NCBI RefSeq assembly: GCF_002900095.1
Contig: NZ_LLKN01000002.1
Span: 186,001 to 250,000, forward strand
Direction: 5' to 3'
Source of the DNA: Salegentibacter mishustinae
Lineage (GTDB): Bacteria; Bacteroidota; Bacteroidia; Flavobacteriales; Flavobacteriaceae
Length of the DNA: 64,000 bases
A program made the translations under genes and the position numbers. Within the stretch, counting starts at the first letter, position 1, and every line of letters starts with the position of its first letter. Shown here piece after piece: positions 9,536 to 19,900 of the stretch. The notes below the pieces were generated by a model. The model was given only the letters and a program-made list of their open reading frames with translations. It searched no databases and was not told the origin of the DNA.

Positions 9536-11362
9536 TTAATGATTTAACTCTTCTTCGTGATCCTGAAGCGGAACGTTCTGCGGAACAAAATCCTGACCAG
9601 GAATTACGTAATCTGTTCCATCAAGGTTCATCTTACTATAATCGTAAGACCAACGGTAAACTGAAGGGATTGCTCCAGGCCAGTTTCCGTGAATGTGTTC
9701 TACCGGAGTAGTCCATTCTAAGGTAGTAGCATTCCAAGGGTTTTGAGTAGCCTTTTTTCCGTAGAAAATAGAGCTAAAGAAATTATAAAGGAAAACTACC
9801 TGAACACCAGCGGTAATAAGTGCGAATACTGTAATAATCACGTTTACATTCGCAAGATCATCAAAATAAGGGAATGCAGTGTTTGTATAATAACGTCTTG
9901 GCAAACCGGCCAGACCTATAAAGTGCATTGGGAAGAATACCCCGTAAGCTCCTACAGCAGTGATCCAGAAGTGAACATAACCAAGGTTCTTGTTCATCAT
10001 TCGACCAAACATTTTTGGGAACCAGTGATACACACCGGCTAAAAGCCCGTAGATCGCAGATATACCCATTACCAAGTGGAAGTGCGCAATCACGAAATAA
10101 GTATCGTGAACATTAATATCTAATGTTGAATCTCCAAGGATAATTCCTGTTAGACCACCGGTAATGAATGTTGAAACAAAACCAATGGAAAATAACATCG
10201 CAGGGTTCATTTGCAGATTACCTTTCCAGAGCGTTGTGATCCAGTTAAAGGCTTTTACTGCAGAAGGAATTGCAATTAGTAATGTTGTAAATGTAAATAC
10301 AGAACCTAAGAAAGGATTCATCCCTGAAACGAACATATGGTGACCCCATACGATTGTAGAAAGAAAGGCAATTGCAAGAATTGAAGCAACCATCGCACGG
10401 TAACCAAAGATCGGTTTACGTGAATTTGTAGCTAAAACTTCAGATACAATACCCATTGCAGGTAGAATTACAATATAAACTTCTGGGTGCCCAAGGAACC
10501 AGAACAAGTGCTCAAATAAAACCGGAGAACCACCCTGGTGACTTAATACTTCACCCTGTATATAAATATCACTAAGGAAGAAAGAAGTTCCAAAACTTCT
10601 ATCCATTATAAGCAAAAGTGCTGCAGATAACAGAACCGGGAAAGAAACCACACCAATAACGGCAGTAATAAAAAATGCCCATATGGTAAGTGGAAGTCTC
10701 ATCATAGACATTCCCGTAGTTCTAAGGTTAAGTACAGTAACAATATAGTTAAGTGATCCTAAAAGTGACGAAGCGATAAAGATAGCCATGGAAATTAACC
10801 AAAGCGTCATCCCCATACCAGAACCTCCAATAGCCTGTGGCAATGCACTAAGTGGTGGATAAATTGTCCAACCCGCAGAAGCAGGACCAGACTCTATAAA
10901 CAGTGAGCTTAGCATTATACAGCAAGAGATAAAGAATAACCAGTAAGAAAGCATATTCATAAACCCAGATGCCATATCCCGTGCTCCAATTTGAAGTGGA
11001 ATAAGCAGGTTACTAAAGGTACCACTCAAGCCGGCAGTTAATACAAAGAACACCATTATAGTACCGTGTATGGTAACTAACGCAAGGTAGATTGACGGTG
11101 TCATTACACCTTCCGGAGCCCATTTATCTCCTAAAAGCCATTCGAAGATCATAAAAGATTCTTCTGGCCAGGCTAATTGTAAACGGAAAAGTACGGACAT
11201 CATAATCCCTACAATACCCATTAAAATACCTGTAATAAGATATTGCTTGGCAATCATCTTATGATCTGTACTAAATATGTATTTAGTAATAAAAGTTTGT
11301 TTATGATGATGTCCGTGATCCTCGTGGTGATCGTGAGCCGGTGCTGTTGCTATTGCTGACAT
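9536..11362 (-). CDS. ctaD: Cytochrome c oxidase subunit I (aa3 type)
   Basis: The catalytic heme-copper subunit of the terminal oxidase in the inner membrane; it reduces O2 to water and pumps protons. The 608 residues hold about twelve membrane segments. The GHPEVYIVILP motif carries the Cu_B His, the cross-linked Tyr and the D-channel Glu of A1-type oxidases; HHMFVSG has the paired Cu_B His; HFHLVMG holds the heme a3/a His pair. The N-terminus is His-rich (HDHHEDHGHHH), which could bind copper. It is the last gene of the operon after ctaC. Subunits III and IV are not in this window. Confidence 0.97.
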   Translation of the reverse strand: MSAIATAPAHDHHEDHGHHHKQTFITKYIFSTDHKMIAKQYLITGILMGIVGIMMSVLFRLQLAWPEESFMIFEWLLGDKWAPEGVMTPSIYLALVTIHGTIMVFFVLTAGLSGTFSNLLIPLQIGARDMASGFMNMLSYWLFFISCCIMLSSLFIESGPASAGWTIYPPLSALPQAIGGSGMGMTLWLISMAIFIASSLLGSLNYIVTVLNLRTTGMSMMRLPLTIWAFFITAVIGVVSFPVLLSAALLLIMDRSFGTSFFLSDIYIQGEVLSHQGGSPVLFEHLFWFLGHPEVYIVILPAMGIVSEVLATNSRKPIFGYRAMVASILAIAFLSTIVWGHHMFVSGMNPFLGSVFTFTTLLIAIPSAVKAFNWITTLWKGNLQMNPAMLFSIGFVSTFITGGLTGIILGDSTLDINVHDTYFVIAHFHLVMGISAIYGLLAGVYHWFPKMFGRMMNKNLGYVHFWITAVGAYGVFFPMHFIGLAGLPRRYYTNTAFPYFDDLANVNVIITVFALITAGVQVVFLYNFFSSIFYGKKATQNPWNATTLEWTTPVEHIHGNWPGAIPSVYRWSYDYSKMNLDGTDYVIPGQDFVPQNVPLQDHEEELNH

Positions 11363-11389
11363 ATCTAAAGTATATTCTTTTTAGTTCTG

Positions 11390-12457
11390 TTATTCTTGTG
11401 ATTCCATAACGGTAGCAAACTCGTCTTGTTCGCTTAACCATTGGTTGTATTCTTCTTCGCTTTCTACTACAATCTTCATCTGCATATTATAGTGTGCATC
11501 TCCACAAATCTTGTTACAAAGCAAGAAGTAATCAAATTCGTACGAATCTAATGGAGCTTCTCCTTCAGCCATTAAGGCCTTACTATTCTCTTTTCTTATT
11601 TCATTAATGGTTTTTACTTTATCTACCATATATTCTGAATCCCGCATCTCTGCTGTAGTAACATCTGGAGTAAAGGCAAATTGAGTTACCATACCAGGTA
11701 CTACGTTCATTTGAGCTCTAAAATGGGGAAAGTAAGCAGAGTGAAGTACATCCTGAGATCTGAATTTAAACAGAACCTGCTTTCCAACCGGTAGGTGAAG
11801 TTCTGTAGTGATTTTATCATCATCTGCATACGTATCGTTCACGTTAAGCCCTACGGTGTTTACACCTTCTATAAAACGAACGTTGGCTTCACCAAGGGTA
11901 TTGTCCTCGCCGGCATATCTTGCCTGCCAGCTAAACTGCTTAGCGTAGATCTCAATTACAATTGGATCATCATCTTCGCTGATATTCATAATATCACTCC
12001 AGGTAAATAATCCATAGATAATTAAACCTGCAAGAGTAATTACCGGAATAATTGTCCAGATAAATTCTAATTTATCATTATCTGCAAAGAAAAGAGCTCT
12101 GTTACCCTTTTTCCCCTGATACTTATATGCGAACCAGTGAAGCAATGCCTGTGTAATAACCTGCACTACCATAATAAGTCCGATAGAAATAAACATTAAT
12201 GTATCTACTTCGTTCCCGTGCTCTGAAGCAGCTTGGGGAAGGTATAATTTACTCCAATGCCAAAAGCTGTAAGCCATCCCCACGTAAAGGAAGATCATAA
12301 ACCAAAGCATAAGCTTGGCTTGTTGCCTATTATCATTATCGTTAGCTATCTCAGCACTTTCGGCACCAGGGCCTTTAGAAAGCTGAAAAATCTTAGACAT
12401 TTGCCAACCGGTAACGGCCAATAGGGCTAGTACAATTATTACTAAAAATACGGTCAT
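11390..12457 (-). CDS. ctaC: Cytochrome c oxidase subunit II
   Basis: This subunit receives electrons from cytochrome c or ActE through the binuclear Cu_A centre. The 355 residues contain three hydrophobic segments (residues ~2-20, ~50-70 and ~130-150) and a periplasmic cupredoxin domain. Cu_A ligands are visible as His in VLHSAYFPHFRAQMNVVPGM and the CxxxCxxxHxxM set in CNKICGDAHYNM. There is no C-terminal heme domain, so an external cytochrome must deliver electrons. It lies between actF and ctaD with gaps of about 30 bases. Confidence 0.96.
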   Translation of the reverse strand: MTVFLVIIVLALLAVTGWQMSKIFQLSKGPGAESAEIANDNDNRQQAKLMLWFMIFLYVGMAYSFWHWSKLYLPQAASEHGNEVDTLMFISIGLIMVVQVITQALLHWFAYKYQGKKGNRALFFADNDKLEFIWTIIPVITLAGLIIYGLFTWSDIMNISEDDDPIVIEIYAKQFSWQARYAGEDNTLGEANVRFIEGVNTVGLNVNDTYADDDKITTELHLPVGKQVLFKFRSQDVLHSAYFPHFRAQMNVVPGMVTQFAFTPDVTTAEMRDSEYMVDKVKTINEIRKENSKALMAEGEAPLDSYEFDYFLLCNKICGDAHYNMQMKIVVESEEEYNQWLSEQDEFATVMESQE

Positions 12458-12487
12458 TTTATAATTTCTTCTTTAAACAATCTTTTA

Positions 12488-13870
12488 TTAATAGTGGAAA
12501 TGTTCACTTTCCTTAATATACGGGTTGCGTTTAGCAAGCAATGGAGCTTTAGTAAGCGCGTTAAAGATTACAAAAGTAAACAATCCTCCAAAGAAAAATA
12601 CTGCACTTATCTCAGGAATTCCTATAAACCAGGACTCTCCCACAGTTGAAGGCATAACCATTGTAAATATATCTAAATAATGCCCAACAAGGATAATAAC
12701 TCCCGTCATCACCACAAACCAATTAATTCTTTTGTAATCGCTATTCATTAAAACTAATAGTGGGAAAACAAAATTCAATACTACCATACCGAAAAATGGT
12801 AAACTGTAATTCTCTATACGGCTAATAAAGTACACTACTTCTTCAGGAATGTTAGAATACCAGATAAGCATAAATTGTGAGAACCAAAGGTAAGTCCAGA
12901 AAATACTAATTCCGAACATAAACTTTGCTAAATCGTGTATATGGCTGTTATTCACAAAAGGTAAGTGACCTCTGGATTTTAGATAAATACTTACCAAGGC
13001 AATAACTGTAATTCCTGAAACAAACATACTTGAGAATACATACCATCCAAACAAAGTACTAAACCAGTGCGGATCTAAACTCATAATCCAGTCCCAGCTC
13101 ATCATAGATTCTGAAACAAGGAAGAATACTAAAAATCCTGCCGCAAGTTTAAAGTTCTTTTTAAAGTAATGAAGATCTGTAGCTTCATCAAGTTTTCTTG
13201 AATTTCTAACCAGAAAATGTCTAAAAACAAACCAACCTCCTAAAAATATAGCTGCTCTTATCAAGAAGAAAGGCACATTTAAATAAGCGGTTTTATTCTG
13301 AATAATTTCATCGTGAGCTACAACTTCTGGATCCATCCATATAAATAGGTGATTTAAATGAAAACCAGAAAGCGCCAATAATACGAACATAATGATCCCG
13401 CCAGGAACAATATATGCCGAAATAGCTTCCATAACTCTAAACAACACTGGAGACCATCCTGCTTGTGAAGCATATTGTAGCGCATAAAATGCTAAAACTC
13501 CCAGTGAAATCATAAAGAAAAAGAATGCAGCAACATAAACTGCAGCCCAGGGCTTATTTTGTAATTGATGTAATTTATGCTCAAGGTGCTCATTGTCATG
13601 CGCTCCAGCTTCAGCAGCATGAGCTTCATCCTCGTCAGCATTTCTGCCAGGTTCATCATCTAATAAAACCCCGTGCTCGGCTTCTGCAAAGTTAGCATCA
13701 GCTTCCTCTTCTGCATGGGATGTTTCACCGTGATGTTCTTCCGCAGCCATCATTTCCCTAACATCATCCAAATCTGATGGCGCTTGTAGAAACCCAATTA
13801 CGAGCCCAATAGCACCAACAATCATAAAAATAATTGCTGTTAATTTTAATTTACTGGATAGCGTATACAT
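12488..13870 (-). CDS. actF: Alternative complex III subunit ActF (quinol:cytochrome c oxidoreductase)
   Basis: ActF is an integral membrane subunit of alternative complex III, related to ActC/NrfD-type quinol-interacting proteins. From ATG at 13870 the product has about 460 residues and ten predicted membrane helices, with family segments such as SMMSWDWIMSLDPHWFSTLFGWYVF. An unusually acidic and His-rich stretch (residues ~25-100; AAEEHHGETSHAEEEAD, DEDEAHAAEAGAHDNEHLEH) separates helix 1 from helix 2. A start at 13915 would overlap actE by 20 bases and add a non-hydrophobic leader, so the internal Met was preferred. Confidence 0.93.
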   Translation of the reverse strand: MYTLSSKLKLTAIIFMIVGAIGLVIGFLQAPSDLDDVREMMAAEEHHGETSHAEEEADANFAEAEHGVLLDDEPGRNADEDEAHAAEAGAHDNEHLEHKLHQLQNKPWAAVYVAAFFFFMISLGVLAFYALQYASQAGWSPVLFRVMEAISAYIVPGGIIMFVLLALSGFHLNHLFIWMDPEVVAHDEIIQNKTAYLNVPFFLIRAAIFLGGWFVFRHFLVRNSRKLDEATDLHYFKKNFKLAAGFLVFFLVSESMMSWDWIMSLDPHWFSTLFGWYVFSSMFVSGITVIALVSIYLKSRGHLPFVNNSHIHDLAKFMFGISIFWTYLWFSQFMLIWYSNIPEEVVYFISRIENYSLPFFGMVVLNFVFPLLVLMNSDYKRINWFVVMTGVIILVGHYLDIFTMVMPSTVGESWFIGIPEISAVFFFGGLFTFVIFNALTKAPLLAKRNPYIKESEHFHY

Positions 13871-13895
13871 ATTTATAGATCTAAATGCTTTGTTC

Positions 13896-14597
13896 TTAAT
13901 TATTGTTTTCTTCATCTAGGGTTTGCGCTGCACCTTCACCCTGAGATTCCTCAGCATTTTGCTGAGCTCTTTCTACTTCTACAGGATTGGTTTCAGCGAT
14001 AGAGGCTTCTTTTTCTTCCTCAAAAGGTATTTCTTCACCGCCTTCCAGCTCATTCTTAAGATTCATTACATAATGGGTAATTTTCCAACGCTCTTCTTCA
14101 CTGGTTTGTGCAGCATAAGAACCCATTGAATTTAACCCGTAATAAACTACGTGATAAACACTTCCTTCGGTAATAGCACGCCCGGCATCATCGTAAGAAG
14201 GAATACCAAGAATCTTTTCTCTTTCAGCAAGAATGCCTTTACCATCTCCATTATCTCCGTGGCAAACTGCACAGTAAATAGTATACAGTTGTTTTCCTTC
14301 ATTAAGGTTATCTTCTGTGTATGGAAGTGGATTGTTAAGATTGGCTTTAGCATTCGCCATACCTTCTGGTGTATTTTCATAATCGTAAGGCATCCATCCT
14401 CTTGGGATAGTTCCCTCTACCGGAAGTTTAGCCTCCTGACCATTTACAAAAATATCGTATTCCCCGTAAGTCTCATAGCCTATTGGCTTATACATATCTG
14501 GCATGTACTGGTAATTGGGCTCGTCACTATCTGCACAAGACATTACAACGCCCCCAATCAGGAACAATACTATCGTTTTATAGAACAAATTTTTCAT
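13896..14597 (-). CDS. actE: Alternative complex III monoheme cytochrome c subunit ActE
   Basis: A periplasm-facing lipoprotein cytochrome c of the complex. A signal sequence ends in the lipobox VMSC, then comes one CAVCHGDNGDGKG heme site at about residue 110 with a distal Met candidate in LNSMGSYA. The length is 233 residues, with a C-terminal Glu/Gln-rich tail. In studied complexes ActE passes electrons from ActA towards the oxidase. It is encoded 5 bases after actD and just before actF, in canonical act order. Confidence 0.94.
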   Translation of the reverse strand: MKNLFYKTIVLFLIGGVVMSCADSDEPNYQYMPDMYKPIGYETYGEYDIFVNGQEAKLPVEGTIPRGWMPYDYENTPEGMANAKANLNNPLPYTEDNLNEGKQLYTIYCAVCHGDNGDGKGILAEREKILGIPSYDDAGRAITEGSVYHVVYYGLNSMGSYAAQTSEEERWKITHYVMNLKNELEGGEEIPFEEEKEASIAETNPVEVERAQQNAEESQGEGAAQTLDEENNN

Positions 14598-14602
14598 TCT
14601 GT

Positions 14603-15130
14603 CTATTTATTATCTATTAATTTAATTTCAGCAGCTCCGGTATCGTAAAGGAATTTTGTTAATTCATCTACGTTATGATTCGCAACGTCAACTTCCATAA
14701 GGAACATATCATCAGTTGTTCTAACATCTGGATTTTCTGCTTTTTTAAAAGGCCATAACTTACTTCTCATATAAAAAGTAATTACCATAAGGTGAGCTGC
14801 GAAAAATACGGTAAGCTCAAACATAATAGGTACAAATGCAGGTAAATTCTCAAGGAAACTAAAACTTGGTTTTCCCCCAATATCCTGCGGCCAGTCTTCT
14901 ATCATAATGAAATTCATCATTGCAACTGCCACTGCAAAACCAACAACCCCATACATAAAAGAAGTGATTGCCAATCTAGTAGGCGCAAGACCCATCGCTT
15001 TATCCAAACCGTGAACAGGCATTGGTGTATAAATCTCACCAATATGATAACGAGCCTCTCTCACTTGCTTTACGCCCTGCAAAAGCAGATCGTCATCATT
15101 ATAAATAGCGTGTATAACTTTTGATGCCAT
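14603..15130 (-). CDS. actD: Alternative complex III subunit ActD (DUF3341)
   Basis: A 175-residue membrane protein of the DUF3341 family with two central membrane helices (TSFMYGVVGFAVAVAMMNFI and FVPIMFELTVFFAAHLMVI) and an N-terminal ferredoxin-like region (VIHAIYNDDDLLLQGVKQVRE, YTPMPVHGLDKAMGL). Its role in the complex is structural as far as known. It is encoded 5 bases after actC. Confidence 0.95.
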   Translation of the reverse strand: MASKVIHAIYNDDDLLLQGVKQVREARYHIGEIYTPMPVHGLDKAMGLAPTRLAITSFMYGVVGFAVAVAMMNFIMIEDWPQDIGGKPSFSFLENLPAFVPIMFELTVFFAAHLMVITFYMRSKLWPFKKAENPDVRTTDDMFLMEVDVANHNVDELTKFLYDTGAAEIKLIDNK

Positions 15131-15135
15131 CTTAA

Positions 15136-16944
15136 TTACTTATTTTTTAGTTCAGTTGCCTGTGCCACCCAATCTTCACGTTGTGCAGAGTTAGGGAAGT
15201 TTTCTATCACTTCATCAAGCAATTCAAAATCATCCTGCGTAAGTTTACTTACCTGAACATAGGTATAAAGACCTACCTGGTGTAAACGCTGTTCAAGGAA
15301 AGGACCTACTGCTTTAAGCTTTTGTAGATTATCTGCTGTTTGATTTTCCGGGTTATAAGATCCGGTTCTTTCTAGCATTGTATCTATTCTATCCTTTTGA
15401 ACTTCGGTAAGCACTAATCCATCTGCATTTACAGTTTCATTATGCCCATCATCTCCTTCAGCTTTATAAGCATCGTCATCACCCATCTTCTTATCAACCT
15501 TCGTATCGATATTTTTCTTTGGCTCCCCTACGTTTACTGGAGTGTAATGTTTTACATCATCTCCGTGCTCAGCTCTAAGCTTTTTATACTTCGCTCCAGA
15601 GGATTTAAGTATTGTTTTTACTTCAGCCTGTGCAATTACAGGGAAAGACCTTGCATATAATAAGAATAGTACAAAGAAGAACCCAAGAGTTCCAATAAAT
15701 ATTCCAATATCTACAAATGTTGGCGAGAACATTGTCCATGAAGATGGAAGGTAATCACGGTGAAGCGATGTTACAATAATCACAAAACGCTCAAACCACA
15801 TCCCGATGTTTACCACAATAGAAATAAAGAACGAGAACATAATACTTGTACGTAACTTCTTAAACCACATAAACTGCGGAGAGAATACGTTACACGTCAT
15901 CATTGCCCAATATGCCCAGGCGTAAGGCCCGGTAGCCCTGTTAAGGAATGCATATTGCTCATACTCTACTCCAGAGTACCAGGCAATAACTAACTCAGTA
16001 ATATAAGCTACCCCAACAATAGAACCGGTGATCATAATTACTATGTTCATTAATTCTATATGCTGTACAGTAATATAATTTTCAAGATTAGATACCTTTC
16101 TCATAATTATAAGAAGGGTGTTTACCATAGCAAAACCAGAAAATACCGCTCCTGCAACAAAGTAAGGAGGGAAGATCGTGGTATGCCAACCCGGTATAAC
16201 CGATGTAGCAAAGTCAAAAGATACAATGGTGTGTACAGAAAGTACCAAAGGTGTTGCCAAACCGGCAAGTACCAAAGAAACCTCCTCAAAACGTTGCCAG
16301 TCTTTTGCACGCCCACTCCATCCAAAACTTAAAATTCCGTAGATTTTTTTATTAAAAGGAGTAATTGCACGGTCACGAATCATTGCAAAATCGGGAAGTA
16401 ATCCTGTCCACCAGAATACCAATGAAACAGAAAGATAAGTTGAAATTGCAAATACATCCCAAAGCAATGGCGAGTTAAAGTTTACCCATAACGAACCAAA
16501 TTGGTTTGGTATAGGAAGTACCCAATAAGCTAACCATGGACGTCCCATGTGAATTAATGGGAACAAACCAGCCTGCATTACAGAGAAGATGGTCATCGCC
16601 TCTGCTGAACGGTTAATTGCCATTCTCCATTTTTGCCTGAATAATAAAAGTACGGCTGAAATTAAGGTACCGGCGTGACCAATACCTACCCACCAAACAA
16701 AGTTGGTAATATCCCAGGCCCAGCCTACGGTTTTATTAAGTCCCCAGGTTCCAATACCTGTAGAGATAGTATAAATTATACAACCTACACCCCAAAGAAA
16801 GGCAATAAGGGCAATTGAAAAGACAATCCACCAGGATTTATTAGCCCTTCCCTCTACCGGCGCAGCTACATCCACGGTAACATCGTGGTAGCTTTTATCC
16901 CCGGTAACTAAAGGCTTTCGTATAGGTGCTTCGTAATGAGACAT
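15136..16944 (-). CDS. actC: Alternative complex III subunit ActC (NrfD-like) with extra C-terminal domain
   Basis: ActC is the NrfD/PsrC-type membrane subunit that interacts with quinol. Residues ~1-450 contain about ten membrane helices with family stretches such as WWVGIGHAGTLISAVLLLFRQ and FPLIHMGRPW. After a charged linker (residues ~455-530) there is an extra domain (~535-602) with LQKLKAVGPFLEQRLHQVG and LYTYVQVSKLTQDDFELLDE, resembling the helix-hairpin-helix-like domain found at the end of some NADH dehydrogenase subunits and DUF4332-type proteins. The core family length is about 450-480 residues, so the tail is an addition. Confidence 0.94.
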   Translation of the reverse strand: MSHYEAPIRKPLVTGDKSYHDVTVDVAAPVEGRANKSWWIVFSIALIAFLWGVGCIIYTISTGIGTWGLNKTVGWAWDITNFVWWVGIGHAGTLISAVLLLFRQKWRMAINRSAEAMTIFSVMQAGLFPLIHMGRPWLAYWVLPIPNQFGSLWVNFNSPLLWDVFAISTYLSVSLVFWWTGLLPDFAMIRDRAITPFNKKIYGILSFGWSGRAKDWQRFEEVSLVLAGLATPLVLSVHTIVSFDFATSVIPGWHTTIFPPYFVAGAVFSGFAMVNTLLIIMRKVSNLENYITVQHIELMNIVIMITGSIVGVAYITELVIAWYSGVEYEQYAFLNRATGPYAWAYWAMMTCNVFSPQFMWFKKLRTSIMFSFFISIVVNIGMWFERFVIIVTSLHRDYLPSSWTMFSPTFVDIGIFIGTLGFFFVLFLLYARSFPVIAQAEVKTILKSSGAKYKKLRAEHGDDVKHYTPVNVGEPKKNIDTKVDKKMGDDDAYKAEGDDGHNETVNADGLVLTEVQKDRIDTMLERTGSYNPENQTADNLQKLKAVGPFLEQRLHQVGLYTYVQVSKLTQDDFELLDEVIENFPNSAQREDWVAQATELKNK

Positions 16945-16976
16945 ATCCTTTTTTAATTGATTTCTTTATTAATTTA

Positions 16977-19900
16977 TTAAGCTTCTGTTGTGTTCCTAAT
17001 TTTGGTCTGGTACATAACGTTTGGTTTAGTACCCACATATTCCAATAAATGATACATCCTGTCATCTTCCTTCTTATCTCTAATCACAGCACCTTCATTG
17101 TTAATATCACCAAATGTCATGGCTCCTTTATCACAAGCTGCAGAACAAGCTGTCTGGAATTCACCATCTTCAATAACTCTTCCTTCACGCTTGGCATCAA
17201 GAATGGTTTTTTGAGTCTTCTGAATACACATAGAACACTTCTCCATAACCCCTCTTGAACGCACAGTTACATCAGGATTAATAACCATTCTTCCAAGGTC
17301 ATTATTCATATGGTAATCAAACTCTTCGTTTTCAGAATAGTTGAACCAGTTGAAACGACGTACTTTGTAAGGACAGTTGTTAGCACAGTATCTTGTACCA
17401 ACACAACGGTTATAGATCATTTGGTTTTGCCCCTGTCTTCCGTGAGAAGTTGCAGCAACCGGACACACAGTCTCACAAGGAGCGTGGTTACAGTGCTGAC
17501 ACATTACAGGCTGGAAAACTACCATAGGATTATCTGCCGGCTCTTCCAATTCTCCAAATTCAGAAAGAGAACTTCCTAAACCAGAAATATTTTCTTTCTT
17601 ATCAAGATCATCTATAAAGCTATCTTCCGAAGAATAATATCTATCAATACGCAACCAGTGCATATCACGAGATCGTCTCACTTCACTTTTCCCTACTACA
17701 GGAACATTATTCTCTGCGTGACAGGCAATAACACAGGCACCACAACCGGTACAGGCGTTAAGATCTATAGAAAGATTAAAATGGTGACCAATACTACGAT
17801 CAAATCCATCCCACATATCAACTTCAGGAGAAGTTACCGGTTTTTCAACGTGATCTAAAGATACTTCAGGAACTGAATTCCATTCGTGTACATCTTTAGT
17901 ATTGAAAACCTCTAATGTAGTTTCTTTAATAATATCTCCACGACCCATTAGGGTATTATGAAGCTGAACGCAAGCAAATTCGTGAACTCCCGGAGCTTTC
18001 TCGATAGTTACTGATTGTACTGCGTTTAAGTTTTTATATAATGGGTAAGCATTTACACCTACCTGCATTTCTTCCTGAATCCCTTCTTTCTTACCATAAC
18101 CTAGCGCAAGTCCTACCGTACCTTTGGCCTGTCCCGGCTGAATAAGCACAGGAACATTTTTAACTACAGTACCGTCTAATGTAACATTAGCGTAACTTCC
18201 GTTTAGGCCGCCGTTAGAAACATTTTCGTTCTCAAGACCCATAGATTCAGCATCGGCTTTGGAAATGGTAAGGTAATTATCCCATGACGCTCTTGTTAAT
18301 GGATCTGGCATTTCCTGCAACCAAGGGTTATTGGCCTGCTGACCATCCCCCATAGAAGGTTTGGTATAAAGCGTTAGCTCCATCCCATTATTTTCTGAAG
18401 GTCGAGCCAACTCACTAGCAGCTGTTGCAACATTTATAGATTCTGAAGCTTCAGATGCTCCAACTTCTACCGGAGAAGTGGCTTTAAAAACACCATCGTG
18501 AAGTGCAGTATTCCAGGAAGGAATACTACCACTCCAGGTTTCTTTAATATACTCGTGATAAGATTTCTCATTATCAGTCCATTTTAATAAGCAGTCCTGA
18601 AACTGTCTTGTATCAAATAATGGTCTAATTGTAGGTTGCATCAAACTAAAGTCTGAAGCTGTGTATTGAATATCACCCCAGCTCTCTAAGTAATGTGGAG
18701 TTGCAGCTACAAACTTACATAACTGAGCTGTTTCATCAGGTTTCATACTAAAAGCTAAAGAAACTTCAACCTTCGCTAAAGCTTCAGCAAACTCTTTCCC
18801 GTTTGGCAAAGAATAAGCAGGATTCACCCCAGCCATTAATACAGCACCAACAGAACCAGATTTCATATCCTCAACCGCCTGCATAACTTCTTCAGCATTT
18901 CCCTGACGGATCATACGAGGATTATCGGCATCCATAACAGTGCTTCCCAGAGCTTCATTAATTTCAAGCACTAAAGCCTGAGCGTTAGCATCTGGAATTC
19001 CAGAAACAACTACTGCACCACTTCCAGCTTTTCTTAGCTGGCGCGCTGCTTTCACAACTGCATCATCTATTTTAGCAGGTAAATCACTGGTAGAAGAACC
19101 ACCGGCAACATAACCATACAACGCAGCCAGCACGGCTTTTTGCTGAGATGGAGTTACAGGGTAACGCTTATCAGCATTCGCTCCTGTTAAACTCATATTA
19201 GATTCAAACTGAACGTGACGAGACATTTTGCCATTCTTAGGTACGCGACCCTTAGCATAGCCAGCATCATAACCACCGCCCTGCCAATCGCCAAGGAAAT
19301 CGGCTCCTACAGAAACAATAGTTTCAGCTTTAGAAAAATCGTAATTTGGTAATGCACGCTTTCCAAATTTAGACTGGAAAGCATTTAAAGCATCGTTTTC
19401 AGAAACCGTATCGTAAACTACGTGACGTACATTAGGGTACTTTTCTGAAAATTCATTGATTAATTTTGTAGTTGAAGGACTGGCAAATGTTTGAGTTAAC
19501 AAAATCATATCACCAGAAACATTCTCAAGGGCACTTCCAACCTCACGGTCAAACTCTTCCCAGGAAACATTTCTTCCTTCAATCATTGGGCGTTTCACCC
19601 TATTAGCGTCATACATTGACAATACCGAAGCGTGTACACGAGAGTTAACCCCGCCTTTAGACTTCGATAATTCATTATTTTCAATCTTAATAGGTCTTCC
19701 TTCCCTGGTTTTTACCAATACGCTGGCAAAATCAAAACCATCTGCAATGGTAGAGGCATAGTAATTAGCTACACCAGGAACAATACGCTCCGGTTGCACC
19801 ACGTAAGGAATAGATTTAATAACAGGCCCTTCACAAGCAGCCAATGAGGCCGCTGCTGTACTAAACCCAACATATTTTAAGAAATCCCTTCTTGAGGTTT

